DNA from: Trypanosoma brucei gambiense DAL972
Lineage: Eukaryota > Euglenozoa > Kinetoplastea > Trypanosomatida > Trypanosomatidae
NCBI RefSeq assembly: GCF_000210295.1
Contig: NC_026737.1
Coordinates: 1-64,000, forward strand
Direction: 5' to 3'
Length of the DNA: 64,000 nucleotides
The first letter of the stretch is position 1. Each line of letters starts with the position of its first letter. The notes below the pieces were generated by a model. That model was not told where the DNA came from. It worked only from the letters and a program-made list of their open reading frames with translations, and searched no databases. This document shows positions 51,224-61,090 of the stretch, piece by piece. The position numbers were made by a program, and so were the translations under genes.

Positions 51224-52076
51224 TTTGCTCCTACGGTGGCTACATCATAATATTTATAAAAAAAAATGTTCGTAGTCAAGTGCAAGTTACGCCAAAACAT
51301 AAACACACACACACACACGCACCAACAAACAAGAAAAAAAAAGAAAAAAAAGAGAGAGAAAGATGTGTAGGAAAACAGAAGGAAGAGAAAAAGGTACAGT
51401 CACGACAAAAACAATTACAAGAAAAAAGAGGGGGGAAAACGCATGATAGAAATCGATAAGGGAGGGAAGAATGAGCACAATCACCTGTCCGACGTTTTTT
51501 TTTCTTCTTTTTTAATTTCTTTTTATTTTGTTATGGCTAGAAGATCTCACATATTCTTCCACGCCATACACCAGCAGTTCGTGGTGGATACCGTCCTTCT
51601 TTTCTCCACCTTACTTCAGCTTTGTTCTACGAAGTACTCTTTTTTTTTTTCTATTCCTTTTTCCTTCTTGTTATCATTTTCCTTCATTTCAGTATAAGGA
51701 AACTCAGCTAAATGATATAAAAAGAAAAGTTTTCGGAAGCGGCACCAGCTAAAATTATTTTATTTCATACGCAGCCAAATACACACACACACACACACAT
51801 ATTTCCACCCCCTTTTTTCTCCTTCTCAGCAGCCCAAAGACCAGCATACCCCTGAGGAGCTTTAGCGACTTGTTTATCCTCACAGCAAGTAAAACAAAAA
51901 AGAAAAATGCCTTCCGTACCGTGCCGTGTCAAACAAAAGAAAAAGAAAAGTAGAAAAAGAGGAAAGATGAAAATCGACGACCTTAATACGAGCATTAGTT
52001 TCCTTTGCTTTTCCTTTTTCTTAGTATGATAAGGGTCCTATTTTTTTTTTTCTTGCTTGACTGTTTGTATATAAAG

Positions 52077-52108
<32 letters not shown>

Positions 52109-52326
52109 TCGTAAGTTGCTATTTTACCATTACTTTTTCTCTTCAACTCAGTTTTCCTCAAAACCTCCTCCTTCCCTCGACACACGGCATGCAAACGGAA
52201 ACACACACCTTTCAACTCATCTCGTTTCATCCATCACTCCACAAAAGCGACCCTCTAACAAATTCATTTATTATTATTATTATTTTTTTGCTTTTACAAT
52301 GGAAGAAAAAAAAAAAAAGAAAACCC
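51224..52326. other. Intergenic spacer with several microsatellites
   Basis: This spacer contains an A/G-rich run (51329-51400) and CA runs (51303-51318, 51781-51799). An AT run lies at 52077-52104 and a TTA run near 52268-52284. These lie between the alpha-COP 3' end and the 112-codon gene. No gene is supported. Confidence 0.6.
52077..52104. repeat. AT dinucleotide microsatellite
   Basis: About 13 uninterrupted AT units in the presumed 3' UTR of the alpha-COP gene. Confidence 0.9.
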
Positions 52327-55300
52327 TCACGTACGATTTGCAAGTCCAGAGCAGTCCGCACCAAGAAACGCTATACGACAGACGGGACATATTTCGCCCT
52401 TATGTTTAGGCATAGCAGGGGAAAAGCAGTAACCACATCGAATGGGATCAACTGTTCCCTTGTACATTGGCCTATGAGAAACAGAACAAAGCACAAATGG
52501 ATTGCGCTCGTCATAGTCCACAGGTTCAGCATCTGTTGGATTTCTCTCAGCTTCAGCAACAATTGCTGAAGCCTGTGCTGCCTTTTGCTTCGGTGGATCC
52601 TGATCCAAAAGCCTCCTCGCAACCGAAGCTGCTATCTTCAAATTCTTCAACTTGTAGGCTTTACTCATAGCTTGACCAAGTGCCAGAGCAAGATGATTCC
52701 GCTGAAGTTTGAAATGTGTAAAGTAGAGTGACAACTCTAGTGAAAGTTTCGAAGCACCATCAGTACTACGACAGTGTAGCTGTACATTAAGAGCACGCGC
52801 ATACTCGGAGGCGGTAGTAACAATCTCTCGAAGAGCAGTAAATTGCTTCTCACCCCTGCAGGTGGTAAACACAGCTTGATGCAATGCGGTAACAAAATGG
52901 AGTTGGGCATCCGCGAAGTGTCCTCCAACAAACGCAGAATAACCGGAACGCAACCGTTCAGTGAGCTGAGGAATATAATCTGGCAACAACGGAGAGTGAG
53001 ACGCCGCCCCACGCTGCTCCTCAGAAGGATATGTTGTCAGAGGGAACATAGCGGACGGAATAAGCCAACTGGGCCGCGACGCATTGACTGTGGCCCACAG
53101 ATCCAACATATGAGTTTTGAGAGGAGCAGGATCCCCTAGTCCAATTTGGCGACGCAATAAACCAAGTGCCGTTGAAAAAGAACCAGCGGCGACGTGAAAT
53201 GCCGGAAATGAAGAGGTTTCAACCCAATGCTGCGTTAGCGGTGGGCGTTCGGTAGGGACAACGTAAGGCGCACCTTCGACTCCGCCCGCAGTCTGTTCTG
53301 CAGGAATCTCAATTTCGAGATCGTCACCCCAACCGTCACCTTCTGCAGCTTCACTGCCCTCAACCCCATCCAAACCGCCACTTCCGTCATCACTGTTAGG
53401 AAGCCCATCAACATCATCCCACCCTGCACCGGCTTCAGCATATTCCTCTTCCTCAATCCCAACACCGGCACCACTCAGCAAGTTGGGTTCCCTCAGAAAC
53501 CTGGAGAAAACAGATTCCTCCACCTGCAACATAGGCCAATTGTCGGTAACTGGTGTTACTGTCGGCGCCTCTAACCGTACTTTGACCTCTGTCTGCCGCA
53601 TACGTTCTGCAACATCAGGATCCATTTTTTCGAGGAGCGAAGCTGCTAATTCATCCAACCCAGCTGATTTGGCGGCCACGTACGCCAGCGGAAGTTGTCC
53701 AGTATTAGTCAATGTTTTAATGCGCTGATGAGCATCGTCGAGATACATACCGTAGTGAAGACCGAAGTTCTCATCCCTTACCGTGTTAACCATGTGATCT
53801 AAAGCAGACATGTTTCCAGTTATGAGAGACAAGAAACTTGCACCATGAAAGTTTCCTGTCTTTGTGTGAGCCAAGAGTGCAAGATGAATATCCCCATATG
53901 AGGTTGCCGCCTCTGCAAGCCTTCTCCACAATGCGGGTTGGTTTAGTTCCAGTGCTGCTGTCTTTGCGACATCCATGGCGCCGCACTCTACCGCTAAGTT
54001 GAACCTAGTTAAGGGGTCTGAGACGAGATACAGCGCAACCTCGTCGTGGCCATGTTTGTGTAGGTAACCAACAAGCGCCTGTCCCCTGAGTTGTTTTTGG
54101 CGTATAATTTTAATAACATCCCTGTAGGCCTGCTGCTGCAACTTTAGTTTAAAATTAAGTTCCGGATTGTTCAGCTCCATTACAACAACTTTTCCATTGC
54201 GGGAAAGCGCCCAGACCGTATCACCACTCGCACGAACAAGATAAATCGGGGAAGGGAGACACTGAATGATACCGCACTCCCCGTTGCGCAAGTTACAATA
54301 CTTGAGGTGGTCACTCGTAGTGTAATAAAGGATATTTCTTTGCTCATCAAATGCCGCGCTCTTAATCCTTATTGATGGTTCCGAAAAAAAGGTAATGCTC
54401 CTCAAGCGCCTTGTCATGACGTGAACGGTGGTAATACCCAAAAACGCCACCTTCGTAAAGTCTTTGTCCCATACAACATATTTAGTCTCCGTTATTGGAA
54501 CCTCTGCGGCCACACTCTGCTGAGCCACGTGAAACAACTCCATACCCTCCTCGGTCTGACGTAAAATATATCCTGCAGGCCCTGGAAAGAGGGCCTTTAA
54601 ATTTTTTTCGTGCTTAATCACTTTTTCACCATCGCCGTGTGCATTACACAGAATTATATTTTTATTCTTGTCGAGGAACGCGCATTTATTAGGGGCATAA
54701 AACAAAGCGGCAAGAATACCGAGGCGCTTCTTCACATCTGCATCGACTGTACAGCCTGGTTTGGGAATTGTCAAGGTTGATGCACACCCACCATCCTTGT
54801 CGTAAAAAACAACAGCCATGTTATCCACTGGGTTGCAAGAAAGGGTGAGAGGTGGGTGTAAGTTTCGTGAGAGACTGAACTTGGATTCTGTCTTTGACTC
54901 CATGTTATATGAATGGAGCACGTTCCCGTGGACGTAGTGTAGCACGTTACCATTCATAGTCGACGCAGGACGTTCGCGGAAAAGCTTAAATACGTGCACA
55001 CCGGAGTCGTGACCAGCAGCAAGAAGGTTCTTTTCTAGTAACGCCGCTAGCATCCAGTATCGGTCAGACTCGCGGCGAAAAAGCATGACTGAGCAACGTG
55101 TTTTCACGTCCCAAACACGGATTGTTCGATCCTCACCGTTTGACACGAGATAATCCTTAGTGTACACAACGCAACTTACATTGTTGGTGTGCCCCCGCAG
55201 TTGTACCTCCTCAGTGCAGGTGGTACTACCAATTCTCCAGACGCGGACGGTGCGGTCGTCTGAGGCCGATGCAATAAGTGGCTGAGTGGGATGAAAGCAA

Positions 55301-55905
55301 ACCCAGTTAACGCCTTTATCGTGGCCCTCTAATGAATATTTAAGACCCACATCACTGGTTCCGAGCAGATCTTGAGCAATTCCCGGCTGTTGCTTTCGGA
55401 CCCGCAAACTGGAGATGTCCCACACTCGAATTGTCCTGTCAAGACTCGCTGATACCACAATGTCATCCCGAGGGTGAAATCGAGCACACATAACGTAGTG
55501 CGTATGCCCAGGAAGACAAGCCAAACTGCTTCGGTTCTGCCAATTCCAAATGCGGACGGTGAAATCGTCGGAGGAGGAAACAATCCATGGCTGCTCATGG
55601 TGGAAAAAAGTTGATCGAACATAGTCCATATGCCCCTTTAAAGTAAAGAGGGAACGGCGCGCCTTGTAGTTCCAAACCTTCACCAAGTAGTCATCACCTC
55701 CAGAAACAAATAGAGGTTGCGTATCATGAAAGTCTACACCACGTACCGCACCGCTATGTTCATCATACTTATCAACGCTCGTGTTCACGCGGTAGTCCCA
55801 AATTTGCACGGTTCCGTTGTGCAGTCCGCAAAGCACCCACGGCCGCGTTTTGTGGAAACTTATCCCTTTCACACGACTGGAGCGAACATCAAATCTCGTC
55901 AGCAT
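52327..55905 (-). CDS. COPA: Coatomer alpha subunit (alpha-COP), 1,192 aa
   Basis: This is the alpha subunit of the COPI coat, which returns cargo from Golgi to ER. The N-terminal propeller (about 1-310) has canonical alpha-COP blades, beginning MLTRFDVRSSRVKGISFHKT and continuing with RPWVLCGLHNGTVQIWDYR, GHMDYVRSTFFHHEQPWIVS and LDRTIRVWDI. A second propeller (about 330-590) and alpha-solenoid (about 600-790) follow. A strongly acidic, Gly/Asp-rich linker sits at about 805-885. The C-terminal third is the epsilon-COP-binding domain with a Cys-rich end (CGYCFSPAMPKHKGEICPVC). Length matches alpha-COP of other eukaryotes (about 1,200). The ATG at 55905 is about 28 nt after an AG at 55934-55933, which follows a purine-rich + run (55984-56020). 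Confidence 0.97.
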   Translation of the reverse strand: MLTRFDVRSSRVKGISFHKTRPWVLCGLHNGTVQIWDYRVNTSVDKYDEHSGAVRGVDFHDTQPLFVSGGDDYLVKVWNYKARRSLFTLKGHMDYVRSTFFHHEQPWIVSSSDDFTVRIWNWQNRSSLACLPGHTHYVMCARFHPRDDIVVSASLDRTIRVWDISSLRVRKQQPGIAQDLLGTSDVGLKYSLEGHDKGVNWVCFHPTQPLIASASDDRTVRVWRIGSTTCTEEVQLRGHTNNVSCVVYTKDYLVSNGEDRTIRVWDVKTRCSVMLFRRESDRYWMLAALLEKNLLAAGHDSGVHVFKLFRERPASTMNGNVLHYVHGNVLHSYNMESKTESKFSLSRNLHPPLTLSCNPVDNMAVVFYDKDGGCASTLTIPKPGCTVDADVKKRLGILAALFYAPNKCAFLDKNKNIILCNAHGDGEKVIKHEKNLKALFPGPAGYILRQTEEGMELFHVAQQSVAAEVPITETKYVVWDKDFTKVAFLGITTVHVMTRRLRSITFFSEPSIRIKSAAFDEQRNILYYTTSDHLKYCNLRNGECGIIQCLPSPIYLVRASGDTVWALSRNGKVVVMELNNPELNFKLKLQQQAYRDVIKIIRQKQLRGQALVGYLHKHGHDEVALYLVSDPLTRFNLAVECGAMDVAKTAALELNQPALWRRLAEAATSYGDIHLALLAHTKTGNFHGASFLSLITGNMSALDHMVNTVRDENFGLHYGMYLDDAHQRIKTLTNTGQLPLAYVAAKSAGLDELAASLLEKMDPDVAERMRQTEVKVRLEAPTVTPVTDNWPMLQVEESVFSRFLREPNLLSGAGVGIEEEEYAEAGAGWDDVDGLPNSDDGSGGLDGVEGSEAAEGDGWGDDLEIEIPAEQTAGGVEGAPYVVPTERPPLTQHWVETSSFPAFHVAAGSFSTALGLLRRQIGLGDPAPLKTHMLDLWATVNASRPSWLIPSAMFPLTTYPSEEQRGAASHSPLLPDYIPQLTERLRSGYSAFVGGHFADAQLHFVTALHQAVFTTCRGEKQFTALREIVTTASEYARALNVQLHCRSTDGASKLSLELSLYFTHFKLQRNHLALALGQAMSKAYKLKNLKIAASVARRLLDQDPPKQKAAQASAIVAEAERNPTDAEPVDYDERNPFVLCSVSHRPMYKGTVDPIRCGYCFSPAMPKHKGEICPVCRIAFLGADCSGLANRT

Positions 55906-56265
55906 TACTACAATATTTGGTTCAATGCTAATCTTCAGTGCAAAATCGAAAGCGTATTTTTTAAAAATATATATTTTTGTTTTGAAACAAAAAGGCGGAG
56001 GGAGTGTGAAGGTAAGAAATTAAAACCGAACGCCATTAGGGTAGCGGTGTAAAACCAAATCAATGGAAATGGTGGTTTTAATGAGGAACGCCACGGTCAA
56101 AGTGCTTATACTTCATCCCTCACAAATCTCACAACTTGCAAAAGTTTTGGAACTCGACCGAAAGGAGTCACCGAAGTGCGGCACGTCGGCTTCTGATACA
56201 TTTAACGGCAAGACCAAACGACAAACCGGCACATATATGACTCTGCACACACCTGAACGTAAATA
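55906..56265. other. Intergenic spacer
   Basis: The spacer of 360 bases has the splice signals of the alpha-COP gene in its first 115 bases and the AlkB-like 3' UTR beyond. A + strand frame (56063-56332) overlaps the AlkB-like stop and looks like chance. Confidence 0.6.
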
Positions 56266-57237
56266 TCATTCGTTAAGGAACTCACACCTGTCAGGGTACA
56301 CCTGTCTTACGTTAATATTGACACGCAAATGACGCATCTGCTCCCTCCAGTAAAATTCTCCTTCTTCCTCCTCCGTTTCATTCTGTGGGCACAAGTACTG
56401 CGGACAATCGTCCATAATGCGTGGTACGCCGTGGTAAGCTGTTCGGGAGGCACCGCTTACGACAATAACATCGCCACTACGGAGCCAAAAGGCACACGGC
56501 GTATCGTCACGAGACTCGGTCCCCATGAGAAAAACACATGAGCATCCCAGAGAAATACTAATGAGCGGCTGTTGCAGCACTTCTTCACTCACATCCTGGT
56601 GAGCCATCATCATAGCCCCTACCGGGAAGTAGTTGACAATCGAAGTTTGTGGCTCGTAAGGCTGTGAAACGTTACAAAGGCGGGCAATTCGTTCAACACA
56701 TTTTCGAAGCCGCCGGGGAAAATGCGAATACTTCTCCTTGCAGTATGATTTAGATGACCATTGATAACTAAACCCCACCGTCGCCCAACGCATTGGTGGT
56801 TCATAACGTGTTGTTTCCCTTGGCTCGCTCGCATGGGTCGAGAGGTGATTGGGGTGCCGCCGAGAATCGCCGTATTCCAGTAAGGCAGCGCGGCAAAATT
56901 CCTGCTGCTCCGCATCCGTGAGAAAATTCGGGAACACCTCCATTCCGGGGACGCCGGCAAATGTGCAACACTTCACGAGCCGGTCATCCTCATGGCACTC
57001 CCTGGTGGAAATACACGCCAGGTTTGCTGCTGTGTTCGCCTCAAGATTGCGAAAATCAACAACATCGCTAAAGTCCGTTTCAGGAACTTGTAAGCGCCGT
57101 GATGTCCGGCGGTCGTAACGGTAAAGTTTGTAGCGCTTCTCCACTTGTCTAAACGCCGTCAACGGCAACAATTCCCCCTGACTGTAGCCATCGTCTTGCG
57201 TGTGTTTCTGACATTCGCAGCGCACGGGGTCTTCCAT
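56266..57237 (-). CDS. AlkB-family Fe(II)/2-oxoglutarate dioxygenase, ALKBH1-like, 323 aa
   Basis: The C-terminal two thirds are an AlkB fold closest to ALKBH1. Iron ligands are visible as His213 and Asp215 (AHQD) and His269 (AYHGVPRI). The 2-oxoglutarate-binding arginine pattern RxNxNxR is at 305-311 (RVNINVR). The substrate-side motif is VNYFPVG (201-207), and SLGCSCVFLMG and SGDVIVVSGASR match the ALKBH1 core strands. All catalytic positions are intact, so it is likely active, demethylating or hydroxylating modified nucleic acid bases; ALKBH1 relatives act on tRNA, mitochondrial RNA and DNA. The substrate here is inference. The ATG at 57237 lies 28 nt after an AG (57267-57266) that follows a clean C/T tract; an in-frame GTG upstream at 57330 is beyond this tract and excluded. 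A Glu-rich insert (~289-294) is unusual. Confidence 0.92.
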   Translation of the reverse strand: MEDPVRCECQKHTQDDGYSQGELLPLTAFRQVEKRYKLYRYDRRTSRRLQVPETDFSDVVDFRNLEANTAANLACISTRECHEDDRLVKCCTFAGVPGMEVFPNFLTDAEQQEFCRAALLEYGDSRRHPNHLSTHASEPRETTRYEPPMRWATVGFSYQWSSKSYCKEKYSHFPRRLRKCVERIARLCNVSQPYEPQTSIVNYFPVGAMMMAHQDVSEEVLQQPLISISLGCSCVFLMGTESRDDTPCAFWLRSGDVIVVSGASRTAYHGVPRIMDDCPQYLCPQNETEEEEGEFYWREQMRHLRVNINVRQVYPDRCEFLNE

Positions 57238-58569
57238 TGGGGAACCGACGAAGAGCCAAAAACAACTGAGGGAAAAGAAAAGAAAAAAATGAAAGTGGTT
57301 AAAGTGAAGTGGAATTAGTGCGGCACCCACTCAATGATATTCGCCGTAGTGCATGGTATTGGAGCGTATTTTAAGTGCTAAATTGGAACATCAACGGCTA
57401 GTTAAAATAATAAAGCAAACAGAATAAATTAAATAAATAAAAGGTGGAGCAAAGGGATCCATATACAACTCCGAATTGAGAAGCCCACTTCTACTTGTGA
57501 AAAATAAGGGCACAGGCAGCGCAATCCCACACATGAACGCGGAACTTCAAAAAATAAATAATAAAGAGCATCAACTACCTTAGTTGGAGACAAGTTAAAT
57601 TTTTTTCCTTTTAGAGAGAAAAAGGAAGGCACGGACAAGCATACACCACTGACAACGCATGGTGGTAAACAGCACCACCGGCACCTTTTGTGACGAAGAG
57701 CCCAAATTTTTTATTATTGTTCCCCACATCCAAGACAGCACACCAGCAAATAGAAAAAAGAGATACAGCACTATCAACGGCGGCATGTCAGTAGAGATCG
57801 AAAATGACAAGCAAAGCCCTACGGTTCTCGTCGTTTTATGGGAGTTTCGTGGTGTTGTAGTGATGCTCGTAACCATCAGCCTGTAAGCAACTCGGAAGCT
57901 ATCAATGGAGGTCCGCATTGTTTCAATCCCTCACGAAACCTCGAATATGCGGAAAATAACCCCAGAAACAATGCGGTGTTCATTCAGGAGGTGGGGGTGG
58001 ACGAACATCAAATATGAATGGCATCTCACAGCTACGAGGATATGAAGCATCAACTGTCCAAGTGAAATCAAGTAGTGAGAAAATCAGTTTTTTTAGAAGC
58101 GACTCGGAATGCCACAGTGATAATCCCTCGACAGCTAGCGTTACTGGAGGAGGGAAACGGATCCAAACACAACCAAGAAGAAATAAATTAAATGTTATGT
58201 TTCACATTGTTCTTGTTGAGGGATGCGTTCTTGAATGAGAGATACAGAAAGTGGGAAAATAAGTGCAAACCATGAAACAACAATGAATGGGACACAACCG
58301 AAACAGCAAGAACCAACAAAAAACGTAACAAAGGAAATAAATTCCTTTCTCGTGTTTTACGGTGAAACTTATTAGAACAGATTCTCACTCGCCGTTTAAC
58401 ATTAAGCGGCTTTTCTCGTTCCCTTTTATGTCTCTTCGTTTCCTTCATTTTCCTTTTCTTCTTGTGTTACACCCTTTCCTCTCCGTTTACTTGCGCGTCG
58501 TTAGCCGAAGTTACTACCGATCATGGGTGGCGCAAATAGGTTAAAAGACACCCATCAGCTCCAACTGCA
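57238..58569. other. Intergenic spacer (1.3 kb)
   Basis: The first 60 bases hold the AlkB-like splice signals. The rest is the presumed 3' UTR of GAR1. A 107-codon ATG frame on the minus strand (57595-57918) and a 75-codon frame on + (57659-57886) overlap each other; neither has a recognisable family or good processing signals, and I do not call them. Confidence 0.5.
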
Positions 58570-59262
58570 TCAAAAACCACGCCCGCGGCCACCAAATCCG
58601 CCGCGGCCGCCGCGACCGCCACCACCGCCACCAAAGTTTCTGTAGCCGCCTCCGTCTCCTCCTCTGCCGAAACCACCCCGGCCACCACCACCACCACCAC
58701 CACCTCCTCCTCCAAAACTCCCGCGACCACCGCGACCGAAGCTTCCGCGTCCACCGCGATCACCGCCCCTTCCGCCACGACCGCCACCCCGCCCGCCGCG
58801 GCCGCGTGGCTTCGGTGGATCAGTGAACATACGCAGAGGACTTATCTGTGTAGGGGATATATATATCGTATCTCCTGCGCTAATGGATTCTGCTTGTATG
58901 CCCGGTACCGTTTTGACTGAAAACATTACATCGCTCGTGTTGCCCAATATTTCCTCGATCTTACCAATCTTGGCCTTGTTGGCACCATAAACAAATGCGT
59001 TGAAACGTGGTACAGAGTCACTCGCTGTCACTTTGTAGACGAGGTCGCCCTCCGAAGCGGTGAGCAATGTTCCGATGGGTACAATTTGCTCTGGTGGGTC
59101 CGGCTCCATGGAACGGCCACCGCCACCACCTCCTCCTCGACCACCGCCACCGCGTCCACCGCCAAAGCCACCGCCGAAGCCGCCACCTCGACCACCACCT
59201 CCCCGACCACCGCCAAAGCCACCGCCCCGGCTGCCTCCAAAACCGCCTCCTCCCCGTGCCAT
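58570..59262 (-). CDS. GAR1: H/ACA snoRNP protein GAR1, 230 aa
   Basis: GAR1 belongs to the pseudouridylating H/ACA ribonucleoprotein with Cbf5, Nop10 and Nhp2 in the nucleolus. The core (about residues 58-150) shows PIGTLLTASEGDLVYKV, VPRFNAFVYGANKAKIGKIEEILG, then YISPTQISPLRMF. These are the expected GAR1 strands, including the K-x-x-IGKIEEIxG element. It is flanked on both sides by Gly/Arg-rich arms (about 1-50 and 152-230) made of GGRGG and GGFGG units, typical substrates of arginine methylation. The ATG at 59262 is about 30 nt from an AG (59295-59294) after a tract at 59302-59327. The coding strand of the arms is very G-rich. Both arms being this long is normal for GAR1. Confidence 0.96.
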   Translation of the reverse strand: MARGGGGFGGSRGGGFGGGRGGGGRGGGFGGGFGGGRGGGGRGGGGGGGRSMEPDPPEQIVPIGTLLTASEGDLVYKVTASDSVPRFNAFVYGANKAKIGKIEEILGNTSDVMFSVKTVPGIQAESISAGDTIYISPTQISPLRMFTDPPKPRGRGGRGGGRGGRGGDRGGRGSFGRGGRGSFGGGGGGGGGGGRGGFGRGGDGGGYRNFGGGGGGRGGRGGFGGRGRGF

Positions 59263-59538
59263 AACTTACCTGCCGGAGTGTTCCTTTCTCTTCTCTTAAT
59301 AACAAAACAAAAAAAGAAAAAGAAATATACTGAGAGAGGTATGACAGAAGACAACGATAAGGAGCAGTTGCAGAAGGTAAGCAAACAAACGAATGTTAGG
59401 GTGCATGTGCGTGCAAGCAAAGACATCAGATATGCACATACATATATATATATGTATATATATATACAGGCACGCACAGGCAACATTAGGCGACGTCAGC
59501 CCAACAGGGTCCAATAAAAAAGTAGAGAGGGAAACATG

Positions 59539-60237
59539 TCATGGTGTTTCACAGGTCTCCCGCCACTCAGCAAAAAGATCGAAAGCAGTAGGCCATGCAT
59601 CTTCCTTCCGATATGGGGTTGCATTTTCTCCGGTATTGAAAAACAACGCCACATGCCGCCAAATGTCGCGGGTAACCTCGCAATCGTAAAAACCTGTGTA
59701 CCATCTGATCCACTGTGCAACCTGCTGGTCACCCCTAAACAGTACATCCCACGCCCTCGCTGCAGTTTCAGGAAGCATCATGCGCGCACTATCCCCCCTA
59801 ATGTAATCATATAATTCGCTGTAGAACTCAATAAAAGAAGGACCTCTTGCGTCCTTCACCCACTCCCGAAGCCGTCTCTTCAGTTCCACCGGGACCTCAA
59901 TGTTGTAGTTGTACACCATGTTCAACCAATCTGAGCGTGGAATGCACCCACCCCTTGTAATCCCAAGCTTCCAAATGAGCGTGTACATCTCGAAGGAATC
60001 CCTTTTTATAGCAAGATCCTCACAGAGATGTTGAATTCCCTTTGGTCCTATAGTTTCTAGGCCTTCTGCAGAGTCCATCGACGCAAAATTCTCAAAATAA
60101 CGTTCCATCTCAGTTCGACCGGTCGAAGAGGCAGTGCCTGTGGAAGCCTTAACCGAAGACACAAAGCGTGAGGCTCTCCGTGCCATCTTGTGCGGATCCA
60201 ACCCGGTGACGGTTGTCGACATATCCCCCGTTACCAT
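59539..60237 (-). CDS. DCN1-like protein (PONY domain, cullin neddylation), 232 aa
   Basis: The C-terminal ~190 residues match the potentiating-neddylation (PONY) domain of DCN1/DCUN1D proteins. Visible blocks are RYFENFASMDSAEGLETIGPKG split as YFENFAS and ETIGPKGIQHLCEDL, then TLIWKLGITRGGCIPRSDW, RRLREWVKDARGPSFIEFYSELYDYIR (in part EFYSELYDYIR), MLPETAARAWDVLF, and the closing VTRDIWRHVALFF followed by DAWPTAFDLF. DCN1 acts as an E3 for attaching NEDD8 to cullins. There is no UBA domain; residues 1-45 are short and basic. The start is the ATG at 60237, next to an ATT repeat that encodes an Ile run if read upstream and is better taken as 5' UTR; a second ATG at 60222 is also possible. It lies between GAR1 and the WAPL-like gene. 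Confidence 0.87.
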   Translation of the reverse strand: MVTGDMSTTVTGLDPHKMARRASRFVSSVKASTGTASSTGRTEMERYFENFASMDSAEGLETIGPKGIQHLCEDLAIKRDSFEMYTLIWKLGITRGGCIPRSDWLNMVYNYNIEVPVELKRRLREWVKDARGPSFIEFYSELYDYIRGDSARMMLPETAARAWDVLFRGDQQVAQWIRWYTGFYDCEVTRDIWRHVALFFNTGENATPYRKEDAWPTAFDLFAEWRETCETP

Positions 60238-61090
60238 TATTATTATTATTATTTTGCTTCTTCCTTCCCTCGAACTATATGGGTGCGCAAAAATACAGTT
60301 TGTTATATTGTTGTATAAAAGCAGGCAAGCGCAAGCACTTGCTCCAGAAACTGCAAAGCTGCCACACCCCTTCAACACCAACGAAAGGGACTTTTCACCC
60401 GCACTATAACACAAACACTACAATTACAAAAATAAATAAAGAAACAGCAACAGTGAAGAAAAGAGAGCGCAGCGCAACAGTTTCAGTAGCGGTGATCGTA
60501 TTAACGATTTTCAGAAATGGAAAAAAAAAATCAAAATAAAGAATTCTTGAAGCACCGAATTTTACGATCGTCTGCGGTTCTTAAAGAGAGCGCTAGCACA
60601 TGACATGTCCCCGTGATCCCCACCTACCGTTACGGGCCTCTGCAGCTGATCGGCTCGCAGAAGTGACGATTTTTTTTTTCACCATCGGCAGTCGAAAAGG
60701 GGGGAAAGCGTAAGAACGCGAAGATATCCACTTGAACTTCACATCACCCATTCACTAAACACCTGCAGAGCTTTGTGAAAGAAAATTCACTGCAGAATAC
60801 TTCCGAAAGCATTTGAGATTCGTCATGACAGTGTGAGGTCCAGAGGTCATACCACAGGAGGCACCCAACATAGCAAAGTCAACGAGGAATAAAGAGAGCC
60901 AAAACGAATGAAAATAGATGAGAAAAGGGGGGGGTTCTCACATCTCCATTACTCGGCCGCTAAATATATCCATCAAAAGAAGCCTCCGCAACAACAGCAC
61001 TCCGCCAACTTTATAAGTAAATAGAGTATAGCGCATCCAAGCTATGGGAAAGGAAACATATGTATATGTAGCTATTTCTGATAAACACAA
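60238..61090. other. Intergenic spacer
   Basis: An ATT repeat (60236-60254) is adjacent to the DCN1-like start. An A-rich tract at 60520-60540 can act as its polypyrimidine signal. The rest is the presumed 3' UTR of the WAPL-like gene; no gene is seen. Confidence 0.6.

Noticed and set aside
56063..56332. An 89-codon + frame between alpha-COP and AlkB-like genes
   Set aside because: Opposite strand to the whole unit, overlaps the AlkB-like stop, and has no recognisable motif.
57595..57918. A 107-codon ATG frame on the minus strand in the GAR1-AlkB spacer
   Set aside because: No recognisable family, overlaps another open frame on +, and has no clear polypyrimidine tract and AG just before it. 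Probably 3' UTR of GAR1.
59060..59299. A Pro-rich + frame opposite GAR1
   Set aside because: It is the complement of the Gly/Arg codons of GAR1; the minus-strand frame is clearly the gene.
60238..60414. An Ile-run N-terminal extension of the DCN1-like protein
   Set aside because: It depends on a TTG start and reads through an ATT microsatellite. The ATG at 60237 or 60222 fits the PONY family length.
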